A stretch of 23,625 nucleotides of DNA from Vicinamibacteria bacterium (GTDB lineage Bacteria; Acidobacteriota; Vicinamibacteria; Vicinamibacterales; UBA2999): positions 1-23,625 of the forward strand of contig JAICQE010000051.1 in assembly GCA_025938035.1 (NCBI GenBank). Reading direction: 5' to 3'. The position numbers were made by a program, and so were the translations under genes. Below, piece by piece: positions 14,863 to 21,607 of this stretch (positions within the stretch are counted from its first letter, which is position 1; each line of letters begins with the position of its first letter). The notes beneath the pieces are model-generated. The model was not told the origin of the DNA. It saw nothing but the letters and a program-made list of their open reading frames with translations, and made no database searches.

Positions 14863-15638
14863 GATACCGCGCGATCGCACGTACGCTCGGGCGCGTCCTT
14901 GCGGGCGCCTTGGTCGTTTCGACGATGGCGCCGGCGGCCCTGGCGCAACGGGGTCGCGGCGCGGGGCCAGGCCCACAGGCGGCCCAGTCGCCTCAGGCCT
15001 CCGCACCGATCGATCTGACGGGCTATTGGGTGTCGATCGTTAACGAGGATTGGCGCTGGCGGATGGTGACACCGCCCCCGAAGGACGTCGCGAGCGTGCC
15101 TCTGAATGCCGAGGGACGGAAAGTTGCCGATAGTTGGGATCCCGCGACGGACGGATCGTGCCTCGCGTATGGTGCCGCCGCCCTCATGCGGATGCCGACG
15201 CGCCTGCACATCACCTGGGAAAACGAGAACACGCTCAGGATCGATGCCGACGCCGGCACGCAGACGCGGCGCCTGCTGTTCAACGCCGCGACGACGGCGC
15301 CCGCGGTGAAATCGCTGCAGGGATTCTCGCGCGCGGAGTGGGAGCGCGTGGCGATTCGCGGCGCGGCCCGCGGCGCTCCGCCTGCCGGTGGAAATCTCAA
15401 GGTCGTGACCACGGACCTGACCGGTGGCTGGCTGCGGAAGAACGGCGTTCCGTACAGCGATCAGGCGACCGTTGTCGAGTACTTCGATCGCTTCCCGGCA
15501 CCGGGCAATACCGAATGGCTCGTCATCACCACCGCTGTGACAGATCCGAAGTACCTGACCCAGGAGTTCGTGACCAGCACACACTTCCGCCGCGAACCGG
15601 ACGGATCGAAATGGGATCCGACTGCCTGTCGTCCGTGA
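14859..15638 (+). CDS. Exported GRWEG-family protein, divergent member
   Basis: This 259-residue protein has a signal peptide (about 1-28, ending ALAQ) followed by a short Gly/Ala/Gln-rich stretch. The mature protein begins DLTGYWVSIVNEDW and has the family's conserved Cys (DGSCLAYGA), a K-S-L-Q-G-F-S segment, an altered version of the central motif (AEWERVAIRG rather than GRWEG), then LKVVTTDLTGGWLRKNGVPYS, which clearly matches the LVVETDHLKAGWIRRNGVLLS region of the member at 13013. The motif change and an inserted Arg/Gly/Ala/Pro segment make it the most divergent copy. It overlaps the MBL stop by four bases. Function unknown. Confidence 0.82.
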   Translation: MRYRAIARTLGRVLAGALVVSTMAPAALAQRGRGAGPGPQAAQSPQASAPIDLTGYWVSIVNEDWRWRMVTPPPKDVASVPLNAEGRKVADSWDPATDGSCLAYGAAALMRMPTRLHITWENENTLRIDADAGTQTRRLLFNAATTAPAVKSLQGFSRAEWERVAIRGAARGAPPAGGNLKVVTTDLTGGWLRKNGVPYSDQATVVEYFDRFPAPGNTEWLVITTAVTDPKYLTQEFVTSTHFRREPDGSKWDPTACRP

Positions 15639-15696
15639 CGTCCAGCGTCCTCAGGTAACCTCATTGATCGCGCGACCGCGAAAACTTTCCCGGCCC

Positions 15697-15713
15697 GCAC
15701 CCGCGGCGGGTGC
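15697..15713. other. GC-rich hairpin in the 99-bp intergenic gap
   Basis: A perfect 7-bp inverted repeat, GCACCCG and CGGGTGC around CGG, lies between two GRWEG genes. It is not followed by a T-run, so it is not a standard intrinsic terminator; it could be a 5' leader structure, an operator or chance. Confidence 0.3.
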
Positions 15714-15715
15714 AG

Positions 15716-15721
15716 TACAGT
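15716..15721 (+). promoter_or_regulatory. Possible -10 element before the GRWEG gene at 15738
   Basis: TACAGT lies 16 bases upstream of ATG 15738, similar to the TACACT before the gene at 3148. No convincing -35 box is visible. Tentative. Confidence 0.2.
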
Positions 15722-15737
15722 GGCGCTGAGGCTTCCT

Positions 15738-16511
15738 ATGACTCCGGCATGCACATCCGCCGGCCGGCGATTCGCGGCGACGGCCGTCGCGCTTGTTTGT
15801 CTTGTTGCGGCAGTATTTGCTCAGACGCCGCCACAGACTCAGAGCCTGAAACCACCCGCTCGGGTAGATCCAGAGACGGGTCTTCCACCCGGCACGCCGG
15901 ACTTCCGCGGAGTCTGGACCAACCGCTGGATCGTCAACATGGCCGATGGCCGCTACGTGGAGAAGACGGTCGACGTCCCGCTCAACGACAAGGGGCGCGC
16001 CGTCTATGCCGAGCGGACGGAGAACCTGCAGAAGGACGATCCCAACTTGACGTGCAAGCCAAGCGGGCTGCCGCGTCAGGGCGGCACGCCGTATCCACTG
16101 AAGATCATGCAGACGGCCGACGAGTTCGTAATTCTGTACGAAGGGGGGATGCACACCTTCCGCATCATTCCGCTCGATGGCCGGCCACACAAGCCGGACC
16201 CGTGGAGTTGGTACGGCGATTCGATCGGCCGCTGGGAAGGCGACACGCTGGTCGTCGATACCATCGGTTTCAACGACAAGAGCTGGCTCGATTCGTCCGG
16301 GTACCCGCACGGTGAGAAGCTGCACCTCGTCGAGCGGTTCCGCCGGACCGATCCCAAGACCATGCGTTACGAGGTCACGATCGACGATCCCGAGTACTAC
16401 ACGCGGCCGTGGACCACGGCGTGGACCTACCGCTACAGCCCGAATGTCGAGCTGATGGAGTATTTCTGCACTGAGAACGAGCGCGACCGGGAGCACATGG
16501 TGGGGAAGTAG
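15738..16511 (+). CDS. Exported GRWEG-family protein, canonical motif
   Basis: This 257-residue protein has a signal peptide (about 1-30, ending AVFAQ). The mature part carries the clearest family pattern in the window: PDFRGVWTNRW, Cys in LTCKPSG, a K-I-M-Q-T block followed by FVILYEGG, RIIPLDGRPHKPD, then SIGRWEGDTLVVDTIGFND, LHLVERFRR and IDDPEYYTRPW, with a late Cys (YFCTENE). ATG 15738 is preferred to GTG 15720 because it sits nearer the hydrophobic segment and has ATG. It follows a 99-base gap containing a hairpin, so it may have its own promoter. I know of no assigned function; it is likely a soluble periplasmic or secreted protein. Confidence 0.87.
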   Translation: MTPACTSAGRRFAATAVALVCLVAAVFAQTPPQTQSLKPPARVDPETGLPPGTPDFRGVWTNRWIVNMADGRYVEKTVDVPLNDKGRAVYAERTENLQKDDPNLTCKPSGLPRQGGTPYPLKIMQTADEFVILYEGGMHTFRIIPLDGRPHKPDPWSWYGDSIGRWEGDTLVVDTIGFNDKSWLDSSGYPHGEKLHLVERFRRTDPKTMRYEVTIDDPEYYTRPWTTAWTYRYSPNVELMEYFCTENERDREHMVGK

Positions 16512-16583
16512 CCGCTGGTCTCGGTTTGAGCCGCTTCCCGGCGACTTCAGGGTCCGAGCTGACGCACTATTGACGTCCCGCTG

Positions 16584-18215
16584 ATGACGACCACCCGCAC
16601 TCGACGTGTCACGATTACCGCCCCCGCCGTCATCCTCGGTGTCCTGCTGACGCTAACGGTCTCGCGAACGAGCGCCGAGCGTGGCGCACAACCGCCGCTG
16701 GCTGGACCGGCAGGTGCTGGAAATCAGGCCGGACCTCCGCCCGGTGGCGGCCGCGGCGGTGCCAACCCGGCAGCCGCACTCTACGTGGATCACTGCGCCA
16801 GTTGCCACGGCACTGACCTCGGCGGTGGCCGTGCTCCATCGCTGTTCCGCGAACAGTGGCTCGCCACGGTGTCGGATGCGCGGTTGACGAACTCCATCCG
16901 CACTGGAGTCCCGAATACCGGAATGCCCGCGTTCGCGGAGATGCTGACCGATGACCAGGTCTGGCAGCTGGTGCAGTACCTCCGCCTGCAGAGCGGCGTG
17001 CTGAAGACGCGGCCGGCGTTTGTCGCCGATCCCTCCGGCGTCGTGTTGAAGACCGAGAAGGCCACGGTGAGGCTCGAGGTGATCGCCAACGGTCTCAATA
17101 CGCCGTGGGGTCTGGCCTTCCTGCCGGACGGCCGGCTGCTGGTCACTGAGCGGACGGTGAATGGCGGGACGCTCCGGGTTATCGACAAGGGGGCCGTGTC
17201 ACCGCCCGTCACGGGGACGCCCACAGTCCACGTGCAGCAGGATGCCGGCATGTTCGACGTCGAGGTGCATCCGAAGTACGCCGAGAACGGCTGGATATAT
17301 CTCTCCTACGCCGAGCGGCTGCCCGGCTACGCACCGCCGCCAGCTCCTGCGGCAGGCGAGACGGCCGGCGCCGGTCGGGCGGGCGGACGCGGCGGCGCCG
17401 TCGCCCCGTCGATGACCACCATCGTCCGAGGTCGCATCAACGGGCGCCACGAGTGGGTGGATCAGCAGGTCATCTTCCGGGCGCCGGCGAATCTCTATTC
17501 GACCGACGGTACGCACTTCGGCTCCCGGTTCATCTTCGATCGCCAAGGACATCTCTTCTTCTCGATCGGCGAGCGCGGCGTGATGCAGCACGCGCAGGAC
17601 CTTTCGAATCCGATCGGGAAGATTCACCGTGTCAACGACGATGGATCGGTGCCGCGCGACAATCCATTCGTCTCCAGGCCGGATGCGGTGCCGACGATCT
17701 GGAGCTACGGGCACCGCAACCCGCAGGGCCTGGCCTGGGACCCGCAGTCGGGGCGACTGTGGGAGTCGGAGCACGGCCCCAACGCCGGCGACGAGATCAA
17801 CATCATCGAGCGCGGGCGCAACTACGGCTGGGGCGTCGTCACGCGAGGGCGCCAGCCGGGCATCACCAAGACGTCCGAACCGGGAATGGTCGATCCGGTC
17901 GTCTACTACATTCCAACGTTCGCGCCGTCGGGCATCTCCTTCTACTCGGGGAATCACTATCCGGGCTGGAAGAACACCAGTCTGTTCGTCGGCGGGCTTG
18001 CGGGGCAGGCGCTGCGGCGCCTGCAGATCGACGGCGACCGTGTGACCGGCCAGGAAGTCATCTTCGACCAGTTCGGCCGCGTCCGCGATGTCATCGAGGG
18101 TCCGGACGGCTATCTGTATCTGGCGCTGCAGTACGCCACAGGTGCCGGCACGAGCTACGGCCTCGTCGCGCCGTCGCCGGGCCTTGTCGTGCGCATGGTT
18201 CCCGTGACTCCGTAA
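16584..18215 (+). CDS. Cytochrome c fused to PQQ-dependent sugar dehydrogenase
   Basis: This 543-residue exported protein has a signal peptide (about 1-31), a Gly/Pro linker (35-60), a class I cytochrome c domain (about 63-140) with C71-A-S-C74-H75 and likely axial M114 in TGMPAF, then a glucose/sorbosone dehydrogenase-type beta-propeller (about 160-540). Propeller landmarks are TPWGLAFLPDGRLLVTER, THFGSRFIFDRQGHLFFSIGERG, YGHRNPQGLAWDP and SEHGPNAGDEINII. Such enzymes oxidise aldoses in the periplasm with PQQ; the attached haem could accept the electrons directly. A Gly/Ala/Arg insert lies near 252-276. It sits 72 bases after the upstream gene and 14 before the amidase. PQQ synthesis genes are not in view. 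Confidence 0.93.
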   Translation: MTTTRTRRVTITAPAVILGVLLTLTVSRTSAERGAQPPLAGPAGAGNQAGPPPGGGRGGANPAAALYVDHCASCHGTDLGGGRAPSLFREQWLATVSDARLTNSIRTGVPNTGMPAFAEMLTDDQVWQLVQYLRLQSGVLKTRPAFVADPSGVVLKTEKATVRLEVIANGLNTPWGLAFLPDGRLLVTERTVNGGTLRVIDKGAVSPPVTGTPTVHVQQDAGMFDVEVHPKYAENGWIYLSYAERLPGYAPPPAPAAGETAGAGRAGGRGGAVAPSMTTIVRGRINGRHEWVDQQVIFRAPANLYSTDGTHFGSRFIFDRQGHLFFSIGERGVMQHAQDLSNPIGKIHRVNDDGSVPRDNPFVSRPDAVPTIWSYGHRNPQGLAWDPQSGRLWESEHGPNAGDEINIIERGRNYGWGVVTRGRQPGITKTSEPGMVDPVVYYIPTFAPSGISFYSGNHYPGWKNTSLFVGGLAGQALRRLQIDGDRVTGQEVIFDQFGRVRDVIEGPDGYLYLALQYATGAGTSYGLVAPSPGLVVRMVPVTP

Positions 18216-18229
18216 CCGGGAAGGTTCTC

Positions 18230-19747
18230 ATGTCCGCTCCACGTTCGCTCGTCTCACGACGCCAATTCGTGCTCACGGGTCTGACAGCGGCGGCATGGCC
18301 CGGGCTGCCGATTGTGGCGCAGTCGCGCGACCTGGCGACGCTGACACTGAAGGAGGCGTCCGACCTTGTTCGCCGTCGCGACGTGTCTCCCGTGGAACTG
18401 ACCCGGGCCTGCCTGGCCCGGATCGATCGGCTTGAACCGGCGATTAACGCATTCATCACCGTGACGCCGGAGCAGGCGCTGGCGAGTGCGCGCGAGCTCG
18501 AGGCAGAAATCAGGCGCGGGCGCCGGCGCGGGCCGCTCCATGGCGTTCCGATCGCGCTCAAGGACAACATCGATACCGCTGGTGTTCTGACGACGGCCGC
18601 CAGCGGCGTCTTCAAAGAGCGCGTGCCTGCCGCCGATGCGGACGTGGTCGTCCGGTTGAAGAACGCCGGCGCCGTCCTGCTTGGCAAACTGAACCTCCAT
18701 GAGTTCGCGCTCGGCGGAACGTCGGCGGTGACGTACTACGAACCGGTGCACAATCCGTGGGCGCTCGATCGGGTCGCTGGCGGTTCATCGGGCGGCTCAG
18801 CCGCCGCCATCGCGGCCGACATGTGCCTCGGGACCCTGGGCACGGACACGGGTGGCTCGATCCGCATACCTGCCTCGCTCTGCGGCATCGTCGGCTTGAA
18901 GCCGACCTACGGGCGCGTCAGTACTCGTGGCGTGATCCCCATGGCCTGGACGCTGGACCATGTGGGCCCGATGTGCAAGACGGCCGAGGATGCGGCGCTG
19001 ATGCTGGCCGCGATTGCGGGCTACGACCCTCTCGATCCGACGTCCGTGGATGCTCCGGTTCCGGATTACACGCGCGCGATAGGGATGTCGACGGCGAAGC
19101 TTCGTGTCGGCGTCGCGCGGAAGCCGTTTTTCGACAACCTCAATCCGGAGGTGGCCAAAGCCGTCGAGGCCGCGATCGACGTCCTGCGCAAGCTGACAGC
19201 GAGTGTCACCGACGTGGACGTCCCTCCCGCAGGAAACGTCGCAGACGTGTGGAACGCGGAGATTTACGCCTACCACGAGCCGTTCATCAGCAAGACGCCC
19301 GAGTTGTATCAGCAGGCGACGCGCAATCTCATCCAGGGAGCCGGAAAGACGAGCGCGTTGACCTACGCGCAGGCGAAGCGTCAGCTCGATGTCGTTCGCC
19401 GTGAGGTCAAGAAGGTCTTTGCCCGGGTCGATGTGCTCGTGACGCCAACCCAGCGCGGCGTTGCGCAGCCGATTGCAGCACCCCAGCAGGCACCCGGTCG
19501 TGCGGGTGGGACACCGCCGCCCGGTGGTGCGGCGCCCGGAGGCGGAGGTGGCGGCATCATCAACACCGCGGCATTCGATATTTATGGTTTGCCGACGATC
19601 TCCGTGCCCTGTGGGTTCTCGTCGATGGGTTTGCCGATCGGACTGCAAATCAGCGGCAACCACTTCGCCGAATCCACCGTTCTCGCGCTCGCGCACGCCT
19701 ACGAGCAGGCGACCGGGTGGCATACACGACGGCCCGCCTTGACGTGA
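18230..19747 (+). CDS. Tat-exported amidase (amidase signature family)
   Basis: This 505-residue enzyme belongs to the amidase signature family. The Ser-cisSer-Lys triad is visible: K111 in PIALKDN, S186 in GGSSGGSAAA and nucleophile S210 in GTDTGGSIRIPA. The N-terminus contains SRRQFVLTG followed by a hydrophobic stretch ending IVAQ, which fits a twin-arginine signal, so the enzyme is probably folded before export. A Pro/Gly-rich loop of about 25 residues sits near 420-443, shortly before the conserved final domain (INTAAFDIYGLPTISVP). GatA is unlikely because of the signal and lack of GatB/GatC. A GGAAGG-like ribosome binding site lies just upstream of ATG 18230. Substrate, an amide or possibly ester, is unknown. 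Confidence 0.94.
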   Translation: MSAPRSLVSRRQFVLTGLTAAAWPGLPIVAQSRDLATLTLKEASDLVRRRDVSPVELTRACLARIDRLEPAINAFITVTPEQALASARELEAEIRRGRRRGPLHGVPIALKDNIDTAGVLTTAASGVFKERVPAADADVVVRLKNAGAVLLGKLNLHEFALGGTSAVTYYEPVHNPWALDRVAGGSSGGSAAAIAADMCLGTLGTDTGGSIRIPASLCGIVGLKPTYGRVSTRGVIPMAWTLDHVGPMCKTAEDAALMLAAIAGYDPLDPTSVDAPVPDYTRAIGMSTAKLRVGVARKPFFDNLNPEVAKAVEAAIDVLRKLTASVTDVDVPPAGNVADVWNAEIYAYHEPFISKTPELYQQATRNLIQGAGKTSALTYAQAKRQLDVVRREVKKVFARVDVLVTPTQRGVAQPIAAPQQAPGRAGGTPPPGGAAPGGGGGGIINTAAFDIYGLPTISVPCGFSSMGLPIGLQISGNHFAESTVLALAHAYEQATGWHTRRPALT

Positions 19748-19763
19748 GACTGCCGCGTCTTGA

Positions 19764-20504
19764 TTACTTCTTCTGGTAGTTCGCCGCGAAGCTCGGATCG
19801 CACTCGTACGGGTAGATGAAGTCGTTTCCGCGATCCCAGCCGACGAATCGCGCTCCGCGGTTCTCGAGCGCGTCGGGGTCCTCGAACTCCTGCAGCATCA
19901 TCAGCGTCTTGCCGCCGTTGCCCAGCCAGAACCGCTCGATGACGTGAACCTTGTCGGTGTGGTTCAAGCCGTTATTGGTGATGGTCGAGGCGCTCAGGTG
20001 CGTCGTGTCCACGACCAGCGTCGAGCCGTCCCATCGTCCGACGGAATGACCGACCTTCGTATGCGGGGCGTTGGCAGGAGGGTGCGCACGCCCATCGAGG
20101 AAGATGAGGCGCACCATGTCGTAGTACTCGAGCCGCATCACGATCAGGTCCGGTGTCTGATGGATCTCCATCGGAAACGGTCCCTGCATCGCGTAGACGA
20201 TCGAGGGCGGCAGGCACACCCGGTCCACCGTCATCTCGTGTTCGGGTTTCCACGTTTTGGCGGCCGCCGCGGCGCCCGGTTTCAGCCGCAACCCGCCGAA
20301 CTCGCCGACGGGAAATTCGACGGCACCCGCGTCGCCCAGGACTACTGTGTTGGGCGGAAGCGCCTTCACCATCGCCGCGTCCTGCGGTATCTGGCGGCCG
20401 GCGCTCCAGAAGCCCGATAGATTGGGACGCGCCGCAGATTGAGCGGTCGCCAGCGCCGTGGAAAGCGCAAGAAGGCATGCGGCGCCAGCGCACAAGAGTC
20501 GCAT
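19764..20504 (-). CDS. Exported GRWEG-family protein (GRWDG variant)
   Basis: This 246-residue minus-strand protein has a signal peptide (MRLLCAGAACLLALSTALATAQ). It follows the family plan: PNLSGFWSAG, Cys in DRVCLPPS, IHQTPDLIVMRLEYYDMVRLIFLDGRAHPP, then SVGRWDGSTLVVDTTHLS, HVIERF and EFEDPDALENR. The central motif reads GRWDG. Upstream in-frame codons extend the frame but lack a signal, so ATG at 20504 is chosen. It starts 8 bases after the stop of the DUF6152 gene, forming a two-gene operon. It converges on the amidase with only 16 bases between stop codons and no clear terminator there. Function unknown. Confidence 0.86.
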   Translation of the reverse strand: MRLLCAGAACLLALSTALATAQSAARPNLSGFWSAGRQIPQDAAMVKALPPNTVVLGDAGAVEFPVGEFGGLRLKPGAAAAAKTWKPEHEMTVDRVCLPPSIVYAMQGPFPMEIHQTPDLIVMRLEYYDMVRLIFLDGRAHPPANAPHTKVGHSVGRWDGSTLVVDTTHLSASTITNNGLNHTDKVHVIERFWLGNGGKTLMMLQEFEDPDALENRGARFVGWDRGNDFIYPYECDPSFAANYQKK

Positions 20505-20512
20505 CGTGGTCC

Positions 20513-20899
20513 TCAATCCGCTTTCTGATTCGCGGGCGCACCCAGAACGGTCCCGTCGCTCCTGACGACGCGCCGCACCCGCAGGTAACGGGAACCGTCG
20601 CGCGAGGGCCAGCCGTCGATGGTCACCGTTTCCCCGACCTTGAGGCTGTCCGCCGTCCACCCGCGCCGCCGCAGCAGCGTCACGGCATTCGTCTCGGCAC
20701 GCCACGTTTCGACCTGCCCCTGTGGGGTCTTACGCGTGATTTCAATGATGGCGTGCGGGTTCGTGAACCTGAACTCCGTGACCGATCCGCTGACGGTGAC
20801 GCTCTTCGTCTCGTCGAAGAACACGGCGAACGAGTGATGAGCCACAGCCTCCGGTACGGTCCACATCAGCAGCGCCGCGGTGAGCAAGGCGTTTCGCAT
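20513..20899 (-). CDS. Exported DUF6152 family protein
   Basis: This 128-residue protein has a signal peptide followed by the signature AHHSFAVFFDETKSVTVSG and EFRFTNPHAIIEI, typical of DUF6152. The rest is predicted to be beta-rich, with a KVGETVTIDGWPSRDG turn and a VRRVV strand, suggesting a small OB-like or beta-barrel domain in the periplasm. The family has no known biochemical role. It is the first gene of a minus-strand pair with a GRWEG protein, an association I recall from Acidobacteriota and other soil bacteria. It is divergent from the methyltransferase gene across 66 bases. Confidence 0.88.
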   Translation of the reverse strand: MRNALLTAALLMWTVPEAVAHHSFAVFFDETKSVTVSGSVTEFRFTNPHAIIEITRKTPQGQVETWRAETNAVTLLRRRGWTADSLKVGETVTIDGWPSRDGSRYLRVRRVVRSDGTVLGAPANQKAD

Positions 20900-20965
20900 C
20901 GGCCCGATCCTACTGCCACGGCGCGCTCCTTCACAAACCGCGACAGGCGTGGTAAGTCATCGTGC
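20900..20965. promoter_or_regulatory. Divergent promoter region
   Basis: The 66 bases between the start codons of the DUF6152 gene (minus) and the methyltransferase gene (plus) must hold promoter elements for the minus-strand pair and probably for the rightward genes. No clear -35/-10 pair or operator dyad could be recognised. Confidence 0.45.
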
Positions 20966-21598
20966 ATGACGAGAGCAGCAATTGTGTTCGTCCTTGCCGC
21001 CGTGCTGGCACCTGCCGCGGGCGCACAGCGGGCATCACGGCCGGCGGACGACTGGATCACGACGCTCGACGCGCCGGAGCGGGTCGCGGGACTGAAAATA
21101 CCGGAAGTCGTCGCCGCGATGAAGTTGCGCCCCGGGGACGTCGTTGCCGATCTGGGCGCGGGGTCGGGGCTGTTCGTCGCCCCCCTGGCGGGCGCGGCGG
21201 GCGTCAAGGGAAAGGTGCTGGCAGTCGAGATCGATCCGAGTTTCTTCCCGCACATCCAGCGCAAGGCGACAGCGGCGGGCGTCGCGAACGTCCAGACGAT
21301 TGCCGGCGAGCCGAATGACCCGAAGCTGCCGGAGGCGGTCGACGTCGCGCTCCTGCACGATGTCCTGCATCACATCGAGAACCGGGTGGCCTACGTGACA
21401 AGCCTCGCGAAATATCTGAAGCCGACGGCACGCATCGTCATCGTCGATTACTTGATGAAGCAGGGGCCGCATCGCGACGATCCGTCGCTCCAGGCCGGAA
21501 AAGACGAGGCCGCCAAGCTGCTGGCGGCGATCGGCTTCAAGCCGGTGGACGACGTCGCGCTCTTTCCGGATAAGTACGTGGTGATCTATCAGAGGTGA
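20966..21598 (+). CDS. Class I SAM-dependent methyltransferase-like protein with signal peptide
   Basis: This 210-residue protein has the class I methyltransferase core: motif I VADLGAGSGLF (about 60-70), an acidic E88-I-D at the end of strand 2, LLHDVLHHIEN (129-139) and a KPTARIVIVDY strand (152-162). Ahead of it is a convincing signal peptide (MTRAAIVFVLAAVLAPAAGAQ). The segment DDWITTLDAPERVAGLKIPEVVAAM is characteristic of a methyltransferase subfamily common in soil bacteria. A secreted SAM enzyme is puzzling because SAM is cytoplasmic; it may remain anchored, bind another ligand, or the N-terminus may be mis-assigned. Reading further upstream in frame gives no better start. It ends 9 bases before the GH54 gene. 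Confidence 0.86.
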   Translation: MTRAAIVFVLAAVLAPAAGAQRASRPADDWITTLDAPERVAGLKIPEVVAAMKLRPGDVVADLGAGSGLFVAPLAGAAGVKGKVLAVEIDPSFFPHIQRKATAAGVANVQTIAGEPNDPKLPEAVDVALLHDVLHHIENRVAYVTSLAKYLKPTARIVIVDYLMKQGPHRDDPSLQAGKDEAAKLLAAIGFKPVDDVALFPDKYVVIYQR

Positions 21599-21607
21599 CC
21601 TCGGGCC

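Noticed and set aside
15636..15653. Third copy of the lysR-region dyad upstream of 15738
   Set aside because: GACGTCC followed by GCGTC and CTCA resembles it, but spacing differs and the dyad symmetry is broken; GACGTC is frequent in this GC-rich sequence.
17453..18229. Upstream in-frame extension of the amidase
   Set aside because: It lies within the propeller coding region in another frame; the Tat signal and ribosome binding site support ATG 18230.
19748..19763. Bidirectional terminator between convergent genes
   Set aside because: Only a 4-bp stem (AGAC/GTCT) is possible nearby and no T-run follows, so no terminator can be supported.
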